The notes beneath the pieces are model-generated. The model was not told where the DNA came from. It saw only the letters and a program-made list of their open reading frames with translations, and did not search any database. A DNA stretch of 64,000 bases from Streptomyces chryseus. Lineage in GTDB: Bacteria > Actinomycetota > Actinomycetes > Streptomycetales > Streptomycetaceae. The stretch lies in contig NZ_BMVO01000014.1 of assembly GCF_014650755.1 (NCBI RefSeq), positions 109,632-173,631 on the forward strand, in the 5' to 3' direction. A program made the position numbers and the translations under genes. Of this stretch, positions 41,776-51,217 are shown piece by piece; positions within the stretch are counted from its first letter, which is position 1, and each line of letters opens with the position of its first letter.

Positions 41776-42615
41776 ATGCCCGGTCCAAAGGATCTCGATC
41801 CCTCGTCCTCTCCCCGCGCGCTGCTGGGCGCGGAACTGCGCCACGCGCGCGAGAAGGTGGGTCTCACCCAGGAGGAACTCGGCCAGCCGCTCTTCGTGAG
41901 CGGCTCGTTCATCGGCCAGCTGGAGGCGGGTACGCGGCGGATGATGCCGGAGTACGCCGTGAAGATAGACGAGATCCTGGAGACGGGCGGATTCTTCGCG
42001 CGGAACTGCCAGGCGTCGACGAAGTCGAAGTACCCGGACCACTTCGCGGAAGCGGCCGAGGCCGAAGCGATCGCGACGGCCATCAAGGAGTACGCGCCGC
42101 TGTTGATCCCGGGCCTGCTGCAGACGGAACCGTACGCGCGGTCGATCTTCCGCGCGTACCAGCCGACCGCGACGGATGAGGTGATCGACGGGCTGGTGGC
42201 GGCGAGGCTGGAGCGGGCGCACCTGCTGGACGACCCAACAAAGCCGTTGTTGTGGGTGGTTCTGGACGAGGCGGTACTGCGCCGGACGGTGGGTGAGCGG
42301 GTGGAGATGGCGGGGGCGCTGCACCATGTGGCGGCGATGGTCCGCTGCCACAGAGTCATCGTTCAGGTGCTGCCGTTCGGGGCGGGCGCTCACGCAGCCA
42401 TGAACGGCGCCCTCAAACTGATGGCCTTCGAGGACGCACCCGCGCTCGCCTACCTGGAAGTCCTGGGGGCTGGGCGATTGGAGGACGATCCAGCCACGGT
42501 CGCACGCTACGAACTGTCCTACGATCTGGTCAGGGCCATGGCACTGTCACCCAAGGAATCCCTGGCCTTGATCGAATCAGTGGCGGAGGATTACGCGTAT
42601 GAAGAGCAGCCCTGA
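41776..42615 (+). CDS. Scr1-type helix-turn-helix regulator (XRE, DUF5753)
   Basis: 279 residues. An N-terminal XRE HTH (LGAELRHAREKVGLTQEELGQPLFVSGSFIGQLEAG) is joined to a C-terminal DUF5753 domain with the markers LLIPGLLQTEPYARS, LLWVVLDEAVLRR and VQVLPFGAGAHAAMNG. GGGAG lies five bases before the ATG. In Streptomyces such proteins pair with DUF397 partners, as in the WhiJ/Scr1 systems that act like antitoxin/toxin or developmental switches. Here the DUF397 gene overlaps its end by 17 bases. Confidence 0.88.
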   Translation: MPGPKDLDPSSSPRALLGAELRHAREKVGLTQEELGQPLFVSGSFIGQLEAGTRRMMPEYAVKIDEILETGGFFARNCQASTKSKYPDHFAEAAEAEAIATAIKEYAPLLIPGLLQTEPYARSIFRAYQPTATDEVIDGLVAARLERAHLLDDPTKPLLWVVLDEAVLRRTVGERVEMAGALHHVAAMVRCHRVIVQVLPFGAGAHAAMNGALKLMAFEDAPALAYLEVLGAGRLEDDPATVARYELSYDLVRAMALSPKESLALIESVAEDYAYEEQP

Positions 42616-42859
42616 GTACGACCTGAGCGCGGCAACCTGGCACAAGTCCAGCTACAGCGACGGCAGCGGCGGCAACTGCCTGGAGGTCGCCACCTGGCGC
42701 AAGTCCACGCACAGCGGCGGCGAGGGCGGCAACTGCCTCGAAGTCTCCGACGACCACCCCGGCATCGTCCCCGTCCGTGACTCCAAGAACCCCACCGGCC
42801 CGGTCCTGGTCTTCCCGACCGCCGCATGGGCCGTATTCGTCACGGATCTCCAGCGGTAG
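42599..42859 (+). CDS. DUF397 protein with duplicated core motif
   Basis: 86 residues. The DUF397 core (W-K-S-S/T-S-G-G-N-C-L-E-V) occurs twice in tandem, residues 13-31 and 32-49; the DNA shows a 57-base tandem duplication (42635-42691 and 42692-42748). The rest, VRDSKNPTGPVLVFPTAAWAVFV, is the usual single-copy C-terminal part. DUF397 proteins partner Scr1-type HTH regulators. The duplication is unusual and may change partner binding or stoichiometry. Confidence 0.85.
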   Translation: MKSSPEYDLSAATWHKSSYSDGSGGNCLEVATWRKSTHSGGEGGNCLEVSDDHPGIVPVRDSKNPTGPVLVFPTAAWAVFVTDLQR

Positions 42860-42878
42860 CGGCACGCACACGAGAACG

Positions 42879-42916
42879 TCTGCCCCTCCACCCCCGGACC
42901 GGGGTGAAGGGGCAGA
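42879..42916. terminator. Bidirectional terminator between DUF397 and the subtilase
   Basis: TCTGCCCCTCCACCCC pairs with GGGGTGAAGGGGCAGA (one mismatch) around a 6-base loop, between convergent genes. Confidence 0.75.
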
Positions 42917-42931
42917 GCGCCGTCCGGGGGG

Positions 42932-44116
42932 TCAGAGACCGCCCGTGAACAGGAGCTTGTTGGGCGTGCCCGGGGTGACGCCCGACAGCGTGTTCTTGGT
43001 GGACGTGGTGTCGAGCCAGGCCGCGAGCTCCTCCGACGTGGCCGCGGGGTTGGTGGTGTTGTAGAGCAGGGCGGTGCCGGCCACGTGGGGAGCGGCCATG
43101 GACGTGCCGTTCAGGGCGACGCTGCCGCCGCCGAACCGCGCCGAGACGATGGCCGTCCCCGGGGCGTACAGCTCGACGCAGGAGCCGTGGTTGGAGAAGG
43201 GCGCCTCCACGTCCGACTGGTCCGAAGCGGCGACCGTGACCACGCGCTCCGCCGACGCCGGGGAGACGTCGCACGCGTCCTTCGAGTCGTTGCCCGCCGC
43301 CATGACGGGGAGTACGCCACTGGCCGCGAGCGTGTTGGCGGCGGCGTTCACCATGGGCGACTTGGGGCCGCCGAGGGATCCGTTGAGCACGGCCGGCTTC
43401 GCGGGGTCGCGCGCGGCGTGCGAGGCGGCCCATTCGAGCCCGGCCACCATCGTGGCGTTGCTGCCCGTGCCCTCGCAGTTGAGGACCCGGACGCTGTAGA
43501 GCTCGGCCTGGCGTGCCACGCCGTACGTCCGGCCGCCGACGGTGCCCGCCACGTGGGTGCCGTGGCCCTGGCAGTCCCTGCCGAAGAGCCCTTCCTCCGG
43601 GAACGCGTCGAACCCGAACCTGGCCCGCCCCACGAACTCGCTGTGGGCGTAGTCGACACCGGTGTCGAGGATGTACGCGACGCCTCCGGCACCGGTCGCG
43701 GTGACGTTGAACCGGCCGTCGAGCGGCAGGTCTTCCTGGTCGATGCGATCCAGGCCCCAGGACGCGGCCGGCCCGGACACCGTGACCTTGGCGTCCTGCT
43801 CCACCGCCGCGACGTTCGGGTCCGCGCGGACCTTGGCGAGCTGGGCCTCGCTGAGCTTGGCGACGAAGCCGTTCATCACTTTCTTGAAGCTGTAGAGCGG
43901 GGTGACGCCGACCTGGCTCGCCGCACTGGCGACGTCCGCCGCCGGTTTCACGGACACGAGGTACTGGCCGGGTACGGGTTGATCCGAGAGGTGCAGGGGG
44001 GCGATGTCGGAACGCTCCGCCGGGGCGGACGGCGCTGCCGAGGCGGACAAGGGGCCTACGGTCGCCAGGACGGCCGTGACGGCGGCCGCGAGGGCGATCC
44101 TCATGGGATGTGGCAT
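42932..44116 (-). CDS. Secreted S8 family serine protease (subtilase)
   Basis: 394 residues: signal peptide (PMRIALAAAVTAVLA to SASA), an I9-type propeptide (PGQYLVSVKPAADV to VAAVEQDAKV), then the protease. The triad is D151 (ILDTGVD), H185 (GHGTHVAGT) and S339 (NGTSMAAPHVAG), with the oxyanion Asn in AAGNDS. It is a complete, probably active extracellular protease of the proteinase K-like group, autoprocessed at the propeptide. The start at 44116 has AGGA close by; 44104 is possible. It is alone between terminators. Confidence 0.92.
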   Translation of the reverse strand: MPHPMRIALAAAVTAVLATVGPLSASAAPSAPAERSDIAPLHLSDQPVPGQYLVSVKPAADVASAASQVGVTPLYSFKKVMNGFVAKLSEAQLAKVRADPNVAAVEQDAKVTVSGPAASWGLDRIDQEDLPLDGRFNVTATGAGGVAYILDTGVDYAHSEFVGRARFGFDAFPEEGLFGRDCQGHGTHVAGTVGGRTYGVARQAELYSVRVLNCEGTGSNATMVAGLEWAASHAARDPAKPAVLNGSLGGPKSPMVNAAANTLAASGVLPVMAAGNDSKDACDVSPASAERVVTVAASDQSDVEAPFSNHGSCVELYAPGTAIVSARFGGGSVALNGTSMAAPHVAGTALLYNTTNPAATSEELAAWLDTTSTKNTLSGVTPGTPNKLLFTGGL

Positions 44117-44215
44117 GGTCCTGATGGCACCACGCAGAAACGATCAAGCGCAATCACTCGGTGTGGTGGTTTGAGCACCTTGAGCAATTGCACCGAAGTG
44201 GGCGAACGCGAACGC

Positions 44216-44254
44216 CCGAGGGCGGCACCCCCGCAGTGGGAGTGCCGCCCTCGG
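44216..44254 (-). terminator. Terminator of groEL2
   Basis: CCGAGGGCGGCAC and GTGCCGCCCTCGG form a perfect 13-bp stem with a 13-base loop, 46 bases past the groEL2 stop. Confidence 0.8.
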
Positions 44255-44299
44255 TCCGTACGTCAGTACGGCGATGGAACCGCTGATCCTGTTGACGGA

Positions 44300-45922
<1,623 letters not shown>

Positions 45923-46046
45923 GTGAAGTGGTCCTCCCGGACTGGGGTGGATTCTCCGGACCGAGTGGCGCCCGCGACGGACGGCCTGCCTGCCTGGTGG
46001 TTTTCCTTGTCCCACCCGGCCTGCGGGCCTCACCGGCCCGGTCCTT

Positions 46047-46073
46047 CTGTCACTCTCACTGGGAGAGTGCTAA
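46047..46073 (-). promoter_or_regulatory. CIRCE element 2 of groEL2
   Basis: CTGTCACTC-N9-GAGTGCTAA on the plus strand. The right arm is perfect and the left arm matches 6 of 9 consensus positions. It lies in the 5' untranslated part of the message. Confidence 0.75.
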
Positions 46074-46088
46074 CAGTGCTACCGCCAA

Positions 46089-46117
46089 TGATTAGCACTC
46101 GACCCCTTCGAGTGCAA
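46089..46117 (-). promoter_or_regulatory. groEL2 promoter
   Basis: On the minus strand TTGCAC (-35) and TAATCA (-10) are 17 bases apart. CIRCE element 1 covers the whole promoter. Confidence 0.6.
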
Positions 46118-46118
46118 G
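46092..46118 (-). promoter_or_regulatory. CIRCE element 1 of groEL2
   Basis: TTAGCACTC-N9-GAGTGCAAG on the plus strand. The left arm is perfect and the right arm matches 7 of 9. The centre lies 45 bases from that of element 2, so two HrcA dimers could bind in tandem. Confidence 0.85.
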
Positions 46119-46161
46119 CGTCCCCCTCGGATGTGGACACAAGACCGCTGCCCGCCCGGGG

Positions 46162-46211
46162 CACGCACGAAGGGCCTGTACCCGGTGCGGGGTACAGACC
46201 CTTCATGCGTG
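46162..46211 (-). terminator. Long hairpin terminator after the cold-shock gene
   Basis: CTGTACCC / GGGGTACAG with outer pairs GAAGGG / CCCTTC and CACGCA / GCGTG forms a long interrupted stem, starting 28 bases past the csp stop and ending just ahead of the groEL2 promoter. Confidence 0.75.
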
Positions 46212-46239
46212 AGTGCGTCGGTGGCCGGTCGCGCCGAGA

Positions 46240-46443
46240 TCAGACGGCGAGCTTGACCATGTCCGCCTGCGGACCCTTCTGGCCCTGCGAGATCTCGAAT
46301 TCGACTCGCTGACCTTCTTCAAGGGTGCGGTACCCGTCCATCTGGATCGCGCTGTAGTGGACGAAAACATCCGCACCACCGTCGACCGCGATGAAGCCGT
46401 ACCCCTTCTCCGCGTTGAACCACTTGACGGTGCCCTGAGCCAT
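46240..46443 (-). CDS. Cold-shock protein (67 residues)
   Basis: 67 residues, canonical CspA length. MAQGTVKWFNAEKGYGFIAVD contains RNP1 KGYGFI, and VFVHYSAI is RNP2. The start has GGGGAG seven bases upstream. It binds single-stranded nucleic acid and acts as an RNA chaperone; many Streptomyces copies are constitutive. The 5' leader is about 110 bases long if the predicted promoter is right, which is typical for cold-regulated messages. Confidence 0.93.
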   Translation of the reverse strand: MAQGTVKWFNAEKGYGFIAVDGGADVFVHYSAIQMDGYRTLEEGQRVEFEISQGQKGPQADMVKLAV

Positions 46444-46558
46444 GCCTAACTCCCCTATTACTGGCCCTTGCACAGAACCGCACTTCGCAGGTCCTGGGTC
46501 AGACTCCTCCGCCCTCCGACAGGAGAGGGCGTGCGCCGGAACGCGTCGACCGCCGCTG

Positions 46559-46586
46559 AATGTATCTGCCCAACTGCCCTCTGCAA
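46559..46586 (-). promoter_or_regulatory. Candidate promoter of the cold-shock gene
   Basis: TTGCAG and TACATT on the minus strand with a 16-base spacer, about 115 bases ahead of the csp start codon. Confidence 0.4.
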
Positions 46587-46803
46587 CAGGTCAATCCGAC
46601 GAGAAATCTGGGCGTGGAGGAAGGCGCGAAAGCGAATAACTCTCAGCTTTCCCGGGCAAGTCGGTCCGGACAAGCCACACATGGGCGGGCAATTCGGTCC
46701 GGTACTTTGACTGCTTCTCGTCGCGCGGCGCCGCATTCTCATATGCGCGCGGCACAGGCAGTGGAGGGGGCTTCCCCAACTGTACCGCGCTCAACCATGC
46801 AGA

Positions 46804-46838
46804 ATTGCCCCCTCCGCTTCTATGGCGGAGGGGGCAAT
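46804..46838 (-). terminator. Terminator of the metM-metO transcript
   Basis: ATTGCCCCCTCCGC and GCGGAGGGGGCAAT form a perfect 14-bp stem with a 7-base loop, 15 bases past the metO stop. Confidence 0.85.
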
Positions 46839-46853
46839 CGGCGTGACGCGCGG

Positions 46854-47129
46854 TCAGCCTCCGGCGACGGCCGGGATGATGGAGACGCCGGCGCCGTCCG
46901 GCGTGGCGGTCTCCAGGCCCTGCTCGAAGCGCACGTCGTCGTCGTTCACGTAGACGTTGACGAAGCGGCGCAGCTTGCCCTGGTCGTCCAGGACACGGGC
47001 CGCGATGCCCGCGTGGTTCTTCTCCAGATCGGCGATGACCTCGGCGAGGGTCGCGCCCTCGGCCGCGACCTCGGCCTTGCCCTCCGTGTACGTACGGAGA
47101 ATCGTCGGGATGCGGACGTTGACGCTCAT
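46854..47129 (-). CDS. metO: Sulfur-carrier protein (MetO/CysO-like, ThiS/MoaD fold)
   Basis: 91 residues with a ubiquitin-like beta-grasp pattern: VNVRIPTILRTYT, LAEVIADLEKNHAGI, FVNVYVNDDDVRF and the end IIPAVAGG. The C-terminal GG is the site of adenylation and thiocarboxylation. It resembles mycobacterial CysO throughout. The ATG overlaps the stop of the upstream threonine-synthase-like gene (ATGA, 47129-47126), so the two are translated together. It most likely donates sulfur to that enzyme to make homocysteine, as in the MetM/MetO route I recall. A CysO role in cysteine synthesis with a distant CysM is the alternative. The activating enzyme (MoeZ type) is not in the window. Confidence 0.85.
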   Translation of the reverse strand: MSVNVRIPTILRTYTEGKAEVAAEGATLAEVIADLEKNHAGIAARVLDDQGKLRRFVNVYVNDDDVRFEQGLETATPDGAGVSIIPAVAGG

Positions 47130-48424
47130 GCGAGGCCAGCCTCTCGGAAAGACTCCAGGTTGGGGCGGATGACGGCGGACTGGCCCGTGGTCGGGGCGAC
47201 CGCCTCAAGGGTCTTCAGACCGTCGCCCGTGTTGAGCACGACGGTGGTCAGGGAGGGGTCGAGCAGCCCGGCCTCGATGAGCTTCCTCGTCACGCCGACG
47301 GTCACACCGCCCGCGGTCTCCGCGAAGATGCCCTCCGTCTCGGCCAGCAGCTTGATCGACTCCACGACCTGCACGTCGTCGACGTCCTCGACCGCGCCAC
47401 CGGTGCGGCGGGCGATGTCCAGGACGTACGGGCCGTCGGCCGGGTTGCCGATCGCGAGCGACTTGGCGATCGTGTTCGGCTTCTGCGGCCGTACGACGTC
47501 GTGCCCGGCCTTGAAGGCCGCCGACACCGGCGAGCAGCCCTCGGCCTGGGCGCCGAAGATCTTGTACGGCTTGTCCTCGACGAGGCCCAGGGCGATGAGC
47601 TCCTTCAGACCCTTGTCGATCTTCGTGAGCTGCGAGCCCGAGGCGATCGGGATGACGAGCTGGTCCGGGATCTCCCAGCCGAGCTGCTCGCAGATCTCGT
47701 ACGCCAGGGTCTTGGAGCCCTCGCCGTAGTACGGGCGCAGGTTGACGTTGACGAAGCCCCAGCCCTCGCCCAGCGGGTCGCCGATGAGCTCCGAGCAGAA
47801 GCGGTTGACGTCGTCGTAGTTGCCCTCGATGCCGACCAGGTCGCCACCGTAGACGGAGGCCATGACGACCTTGCCCTGCTCCAGGTCGTGCGGGATGAAC
47901 ACGCACGAGCGGAAACCGGCGCGCGCGGCGGCGGCGCCGACCGCGCCCGCCAGGTTGCCGGTGGAGGAGCAGGAGAGCGTCGTGAAGCCGAACGCGCGGG
48001 CGGCCTCGACGGCGATCGCGACGACACGGTCCTTGAAGGAGTGCGTCGGGTTGCCGGAGTCGTCCTTGACGTACAGAGCACCGGTGACGCCCAGCTCGCG
48101 GGCCAGGTTGTCGGCCTTGACGAGCTTGGTGAAGCCCGGGTTCAGGCTCGGCTTGGAGGCCACGTCGGCGGGCACGGGCAGCAGCGGCGCGTAGCGCCAG
48201 ATGTTGTCCGGTCCGGCCTCGATCTGCTTGCGCAGGCGCTCGGCGTCGCCGAGGGGCAGCTCGTAGGCCACCTCAAGAGGGCCGAAACAGGAAGAACACG
48301 CGAAGATCGGGCCGAGTTCGAATCGTTCTCCGCACTCGCGACAGGACAGCGCGGTGGCGGGACCCAGGTCTACGGGCAGAGAATTAGTGGTGCTTGCATC
48401 GGCTTCAGCAGACTGCACAGCCAT
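47126..48424 (-). CDS. metM: Threonine synthase-like PLP enzyme, probable homocysteine synthase MetM
   Basis: 432 residues. An N-terminal zinc ribbon (C28-C31, C43-C46: SCRECGERF and FACSSCFG) precedes a fold-type II PLP core with the Schiff-base lysine K131 in PTHSFKDR, the phosphate loop CSSTGNLAGAVGAAAARAG, and NTGDGLKTL near the end. By sequence it would be called threonine synthase (thrC). Two things argue otherwise: a SAM-I riboswitch controls it, and a sulfur carrier is coupled to its stop codon. Conversion of O-phosphohomoserine to homocysteine fits both. No ribosome site is ideal; GAGGAG in the riboswitch 3' strand is the nearest good match. Threonine synthesis is not excluded. Confidence 0.8.
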   Translation of the reverse strand: MAVQSAEADASTTNSLPVDLGPATALSCRECGERFELGPIFACSSCFGPLEVAYELPLGDAERLRKQIEAGPDNIWRYAPLLPVPADVASKPSLNPGFTKLVKADNLARELGVTGALYVKDDSGNPTHSFKDRVVAIAVEAARAFGFTTLSCSSTGNLAGAVGAAAARAGFRSCVFIPHDLEQGKVVMASVYGGDLVGIEGNYDDVNRFCSELIGDPLGEGWGFVNVNLRPYYGEGSKTLAYEICEQLGWEIPDQLVIPIASGSQLTKIDKGLKELIALGLVEDKPYKIFGAQAEGCSPVSAAFKAGHDVVRPQKPNTIAKSLAIGNPADGPYVLDIARRTGGAVEDVDDVQVVESIKLLAETEGIFAETAGGVTVGVTRKLIEAGLLDPSLTTVVLNTGDGLKTLEAVAPTTGQSAVIRPNLESFREAGLA

Positions 48425-48443
48425 GGTGGCGAGGCCCTTTCTC

Positions 48444-48567
48444 CTCATCTTCCCCACGGCGCGTTTCGCCGTGAGACGGAATTGGCACCGTCCCCACCGT
48501 TACCTCGCGGTCGGCGGAATGGTTGCCGGGACTTCAACGGGCCGTTCCCTCTGTCCCTCTGGATGAG
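48444..48567 (-). promoter_or_regulatory. SAM-I (S-box) riboswitch
   Basis: Minus strand, 5' to 3': P1 CTCATC, then AGAGGGACAGAGGGA, GGCCC, GAAGTCCCGGCAACC, GGTGCCAATTCC (48488-48477), a P4 stem CACGGCG/CGCCGTG, GAAG and the closing P1 strand GATGAG. Every conserved block of the S-box aptamer is present in order. The aptamer ends 19 bases before the metM start, leaving no room for a terminator. The P1 3' strand contains the only GAGGAG, so control is probably of translation: SAM closes P1 and hides the ribosome site. Confidence 0.9.
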
Positions 48568-48616
48568 CGCTGTGGCACCGGATCTGGACCCGGCGCGTTT
48601 GTCCCGCGGGCCCCCC

Positions 48617-48645
48617 GAGATGCGAGGGTCCTCCGCGTTGTTCAA
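48617..48645 (-). promoter_or_regulatory. Candidate promoter of metMO
   Basis: TTGAAC and CATCTC on the minus strand, 17-base spacer. The -10 is weak. The predicted start is about 40 bases before the aptamer. Confidence 0.4.
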
Positions 48646-48745
48646 GACTGTAACCGAACCCCCGGACGGTTGAGACAGTCGTCCGCACCGCGAGATGGAT
48701 CACAGACGGGTCGTGCCACGGCTCGCCGGACGAGGGAGAAAGCTC

Positions 48746-49696
48746 GTGCTGGAAGAGGTGGAACGCTGGCTGGACCTGCGGTCCTGGTCCACGGCCGACC
48801 GGCCGCTGGACCGGCTGGTCGCGGCCAAGGCGCGGCGTGGCCTCACCGTCAGCGTGGTGCTGCCCGCCCTCGACGAGGAGGAGACGGTCGGCGACATCGT
48901 CGCGGCGATACGCCACGAGCTGATGGAGGCCGTGCCCCTGGTGGACGAGCTGGTCGTCCTCGACTCCGGCTCGAAGGACCGCACGGCGCAGGTCGCGACG
49001 GCCGCGGGGGCGCGGGTCGTGCACCGGGACGCCGTACTGACCCGGATACCGGCCCTGCCCGGCAAGGGCGAGGTGCTGTGGCGGTCACTGTTCGTCACGG
49101 ACGGTGACATCGTGTGCTTCATCGACTCGGACCTGAAGGACTTCTCCGCCTCCTTCGTCTCGGGCATCGTCGGACCGCTCCTGACCGAGCCCGACGTGCA
49201 CTTCGTGAAGGCGATGTACGACCGGCCGCTGGGCGAGGCCACAGGTCAGGGCGGGCGGGTGACGGAACTGGTGGCGCGCCCGATCCTCAACCTGCACTGG
49301 CCACAGCTGGCCGGCTTCGTCCAGCCGCTGGGCGGCGAGTACGCCGTACGCCGCTCGCTGCTCGAACGCCTGCCCTTCCCGGTCGGTTACGGAGTGGAAC
49401 TGGGGCTGCTCGTCGACTCCCTCCACACGGTCGGCCTCGACGCGCTGGCCCAGGTCGACGTCGGCGTACGCAAACACCGCCACCAGGACGGGCAGGCCCT
49501 GGGGCGGATGGCCGCCACCATCTACCGGACGGCCCACCTGCGCCTTTCGCGCGGCAACCTGGTGCGGCCGGCGCTGACGCAGTTCGAGCGGAGCTCGGAC
49601 GGGCTCGGCTTCGTACCGCGGACGCACGCGGTCGACACGGAGGAGCGGCCGCCGATGTGCGAGATCGACGAGTACGCGACACGGCGGGTGGCGTGA
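48746..49696 (+). CDS. gpgS: Glucosyl-3-phosphoglycerate synthase
   Basis: 316 residues from a GTG at 48746 with GGGAG eight bases upstream. GT81 features are VVLPALDEEETVGDI, LDSGSKDRTA, the metal-binding block CFIDSDLKDF and LGGEYAVRRSLLERLPFP. GpgS transfers glucose from a nucleotide sugar to 3-phosphoglycerate, the first step to glucosylglycerate or to methylglucose lipopolysaccharide. It is followed by otsA, so the locus joins two compatible-solute routes. It is divergent from metM. Confidence 0.85.
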   Translation: MLEEVERWLDLRSWSTADRPLDRLVAAKARRGLTVSVVLPALDEEETVGDIVAAIRHELMEAVPLVDELVVLDSGSKDRTAQVATAAGARVVHRDAVLTRIPALPGKGEVLWRSLFVTDGDIVCFIDSDLKDFSASFVSGIVGPLLTEPDVHFVKAMYDRPLGEATGQGGRVTELVARPILNLHWPQLAGFVQPLGGEYAVRRSLLERLPFPVGYGVELGLLVDSLHTVGLDALAQVDVGVRKHRHQDGQALGRMAATIYRTAHLRLSRGNLVRPALTQFERSSDGLGFVPRTHAVDTEERPPMCEIDEYATRRVA

Positions 49697-49763
49697 GCGC
49701 CGCTGTGGCCGGTGTGAGCCGTACGCACGTTTGAGGGCTTCCCGGACGGGCTAGGTTCGCCAC

Positions 49764-51158
49764 ATGGTCTCCGAGCGCGCTGCACAGGTTCTCGTCGCTT
49801 CCAATCGCGGCCCGGTTTCGTACACGCTCCAGGAGGACGGCACGCTGGCCGCCAAGCGCGGCGGCGGCGGGCTCGTCTCGGGCCTCTCGGCGATCGGGTC
49901 GGACGCCGACTCGCTGTGGGTGTGCGCGGCGCTCGGCGACGGCGACCGGGAGGCGGTGCGGCGCGGGACGGGCACCGCGGGCGTACGGATGCTCGACATC
50001 GACGCCGGGGTGCACGCCGACGCGTACAACGGCATCGCGAACTCCGTGCTGTGGTTCGTCCACCACATGCTGTACCAGACGCCGCTGGAGCCGGCCTTCG
50101 ACGCGGAGTTCCGGCGGCAGTGGGCGGCGTACGAGACGTACAACCGCGCCTTCGCCGACGCGCTGGCCGCCGAGGCGGCGCCGGGCGCGGCGGTGCTGGT
50201 GCAGGACTACCACCTGTGCCTGGTGCCGGGCATGCTGCGCGAGCTGCGCCCCGACCTGCGGATCGGCCACTTCACGCACACGCCGTGGGCGCCGGTCGAC
50301 TACTTCCGCCTGCTGCCGGACGACATCGCGCGACAGCTCCTGCGGGGGCTGCTCGGCGCGGACCGGGTGGCGTTCCTGACCCGCCGCTGGGCGGACGCGT
50401 TCGCCGCGTGCGCGGTGGACGTGCTGGGCGCGGACGCGCTGGACGGTACGGCGGTGGGGGTGCACGGCCTGGGCGCGGACGCGGACTTCCTGCGGGAGCG
50501 GGCGCACCAGGAGGACGTGAACGAGTGGATGGTCCGGCTGCGGGAGCGGGTCGGTGACGGGCGCAGGACCGTGGTGCGGGTGGACCGTACGGAACTGTCC
50601 AAGAACATCGTCCGCGGCCTGCTCGCGTACCGGCAGCTGCTGGCGGACCGGCCCGAGTGGCGCGGGCAGGTCGTGCACATCGCCTTCGCCTACCCCTCGC
50701 GGCAGGACCTGGAGGTGTACCGCGCGTACACGGCCGCGGTGCGGCGGCTCGCCGACGAGATCAACGCGGAGTACGGGACGGACGACTGGCTGCCGGTGCT
50801 GATGGAGCTCGACGACGACTTCGGGCGCTCGCTCGCGGCGTACCGGATGGCCGACGTGGCGCTGGTCAACCCGATCCGGGACGGCATGAACCTGGTGGCC
50901 AAGGAAGTGCCGGTCGTCTCGGACGCGGGGTGCGCGCTGGTGCTGTCGCGGGAGGCGGGGGCGTACGAGGAGCTCGGCGCCGACGCGCTCGTCGTGAACC
51001 CGTACGACGTGACGGCGACGGCGGCGGCGCTGCACGAGGCGCTGACGATGGACCCCGCCGAACGCTCACAGCGCACGAAGCGCCTGGCCGCGGCGTCCAC
51101 GGCGCTGCCTCCGACGGCGTGGTTCCTGGACCAGCTCGCGGCGCTGAGGCAGGCGTAG
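49764..51158 (+). CDS. otsA: Trehalose-6-phosphate synthase
   Basis: 464 residues, GT20 family. Motifs are VASNRGPVSYTL, GGGGLVSGLSAIG (glucose-6-P loop), VQDYHLCLVPGMLRELRPDL, FTHTPWAP, RTELSKNI and VNPIRDGMNLVAKE (UDP-glucose site). It makes trehalose-6-phosphate from UDP- or GDP-glucose and glucose-6-P. The ribosome site is weak. It is convergent with otsB, so the two pathway genes are not an operon despite being neighbours. Confidence 0.93.
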   Translation: MVSERAAQVLVASNRGPVSYTLQEDGTLAAKRGGGGLVSGLSAIGSDADSLWVCAALGDGDREAVRRGTGTAGVRMLDIDAGVHADAYNGIANSVLWFVHHMLYQTPLEPAFDAEFRRQWAAYETYNRAFADALAAEAAPGAAVLVQDYHLCLVPGMLRELRPDLRIGHFTHTPWAPVDYFRLLPDDIARQLLRGLLGADRVAFLTRRWADAFAACAVDVLGADALDGTAVGVHGLGADADFLRERAHQEDVNEWMVRLRERVGDGRRTVVRVDRTELSKNIVRGLLAYRQLLADRPEWRGQVVHIAFAYPSRQDLEVYRAYTAAVRRLADEINAEYGTDDWLPVLMELDDDFGRSLAAYRMADVALVNPIRDGMNLVAKEVPVVSDAGCALVLSREAGAYEELGADALVVNPYDVTATAAALHEALTMDPAERSQRTKRLAAASTALPPTAWFLDQLAALRQA

Positions 51159-51160
51159 GC

Positions 51161-51215
51161 GCGGGGGCCGCTTCATCCGGTGAGCGACCCCCTCCCAGCC
51201 GTCCGGCGCCCCCGC
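51161..51215. terminator. Possible shared terminator between otsA and otsB
   Basis: GCGGGGGC pairs with GCCCCCGC (8 bp) but across a 39-base loop, and the right arm abuts the otsB stop codon. It is weak but well placed. Confidence 0.35.
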
Positions 51216-51217
51216 CG

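Larger units (their letters stand above)
46444..46853. other. Leader and promoter region of the cold-shock gene
   Basis: No gene is seen. A probable csp promoter is at 46559-46586 (minus strand -35 TTGCAG, 16 bases, -10 TACATT). A hairpin CGCCCTC / GAGGGCG (46510-46531) lies in the leader. The metMO terminator is at the far end. Confidence 0.5.

Noticed and set aside
48350..48385. A dre-like GGTCTAC in metM
   Set aside because: It matches the DasR consensus poorly and lies inside the coding region.
47126..48424. Plain threonine synthase annotation
   Set aside because: Not excluded, but the SAM riboswitch and coupled sulfur carrier fit homocysteine synthesis better, so I did not use thrC.
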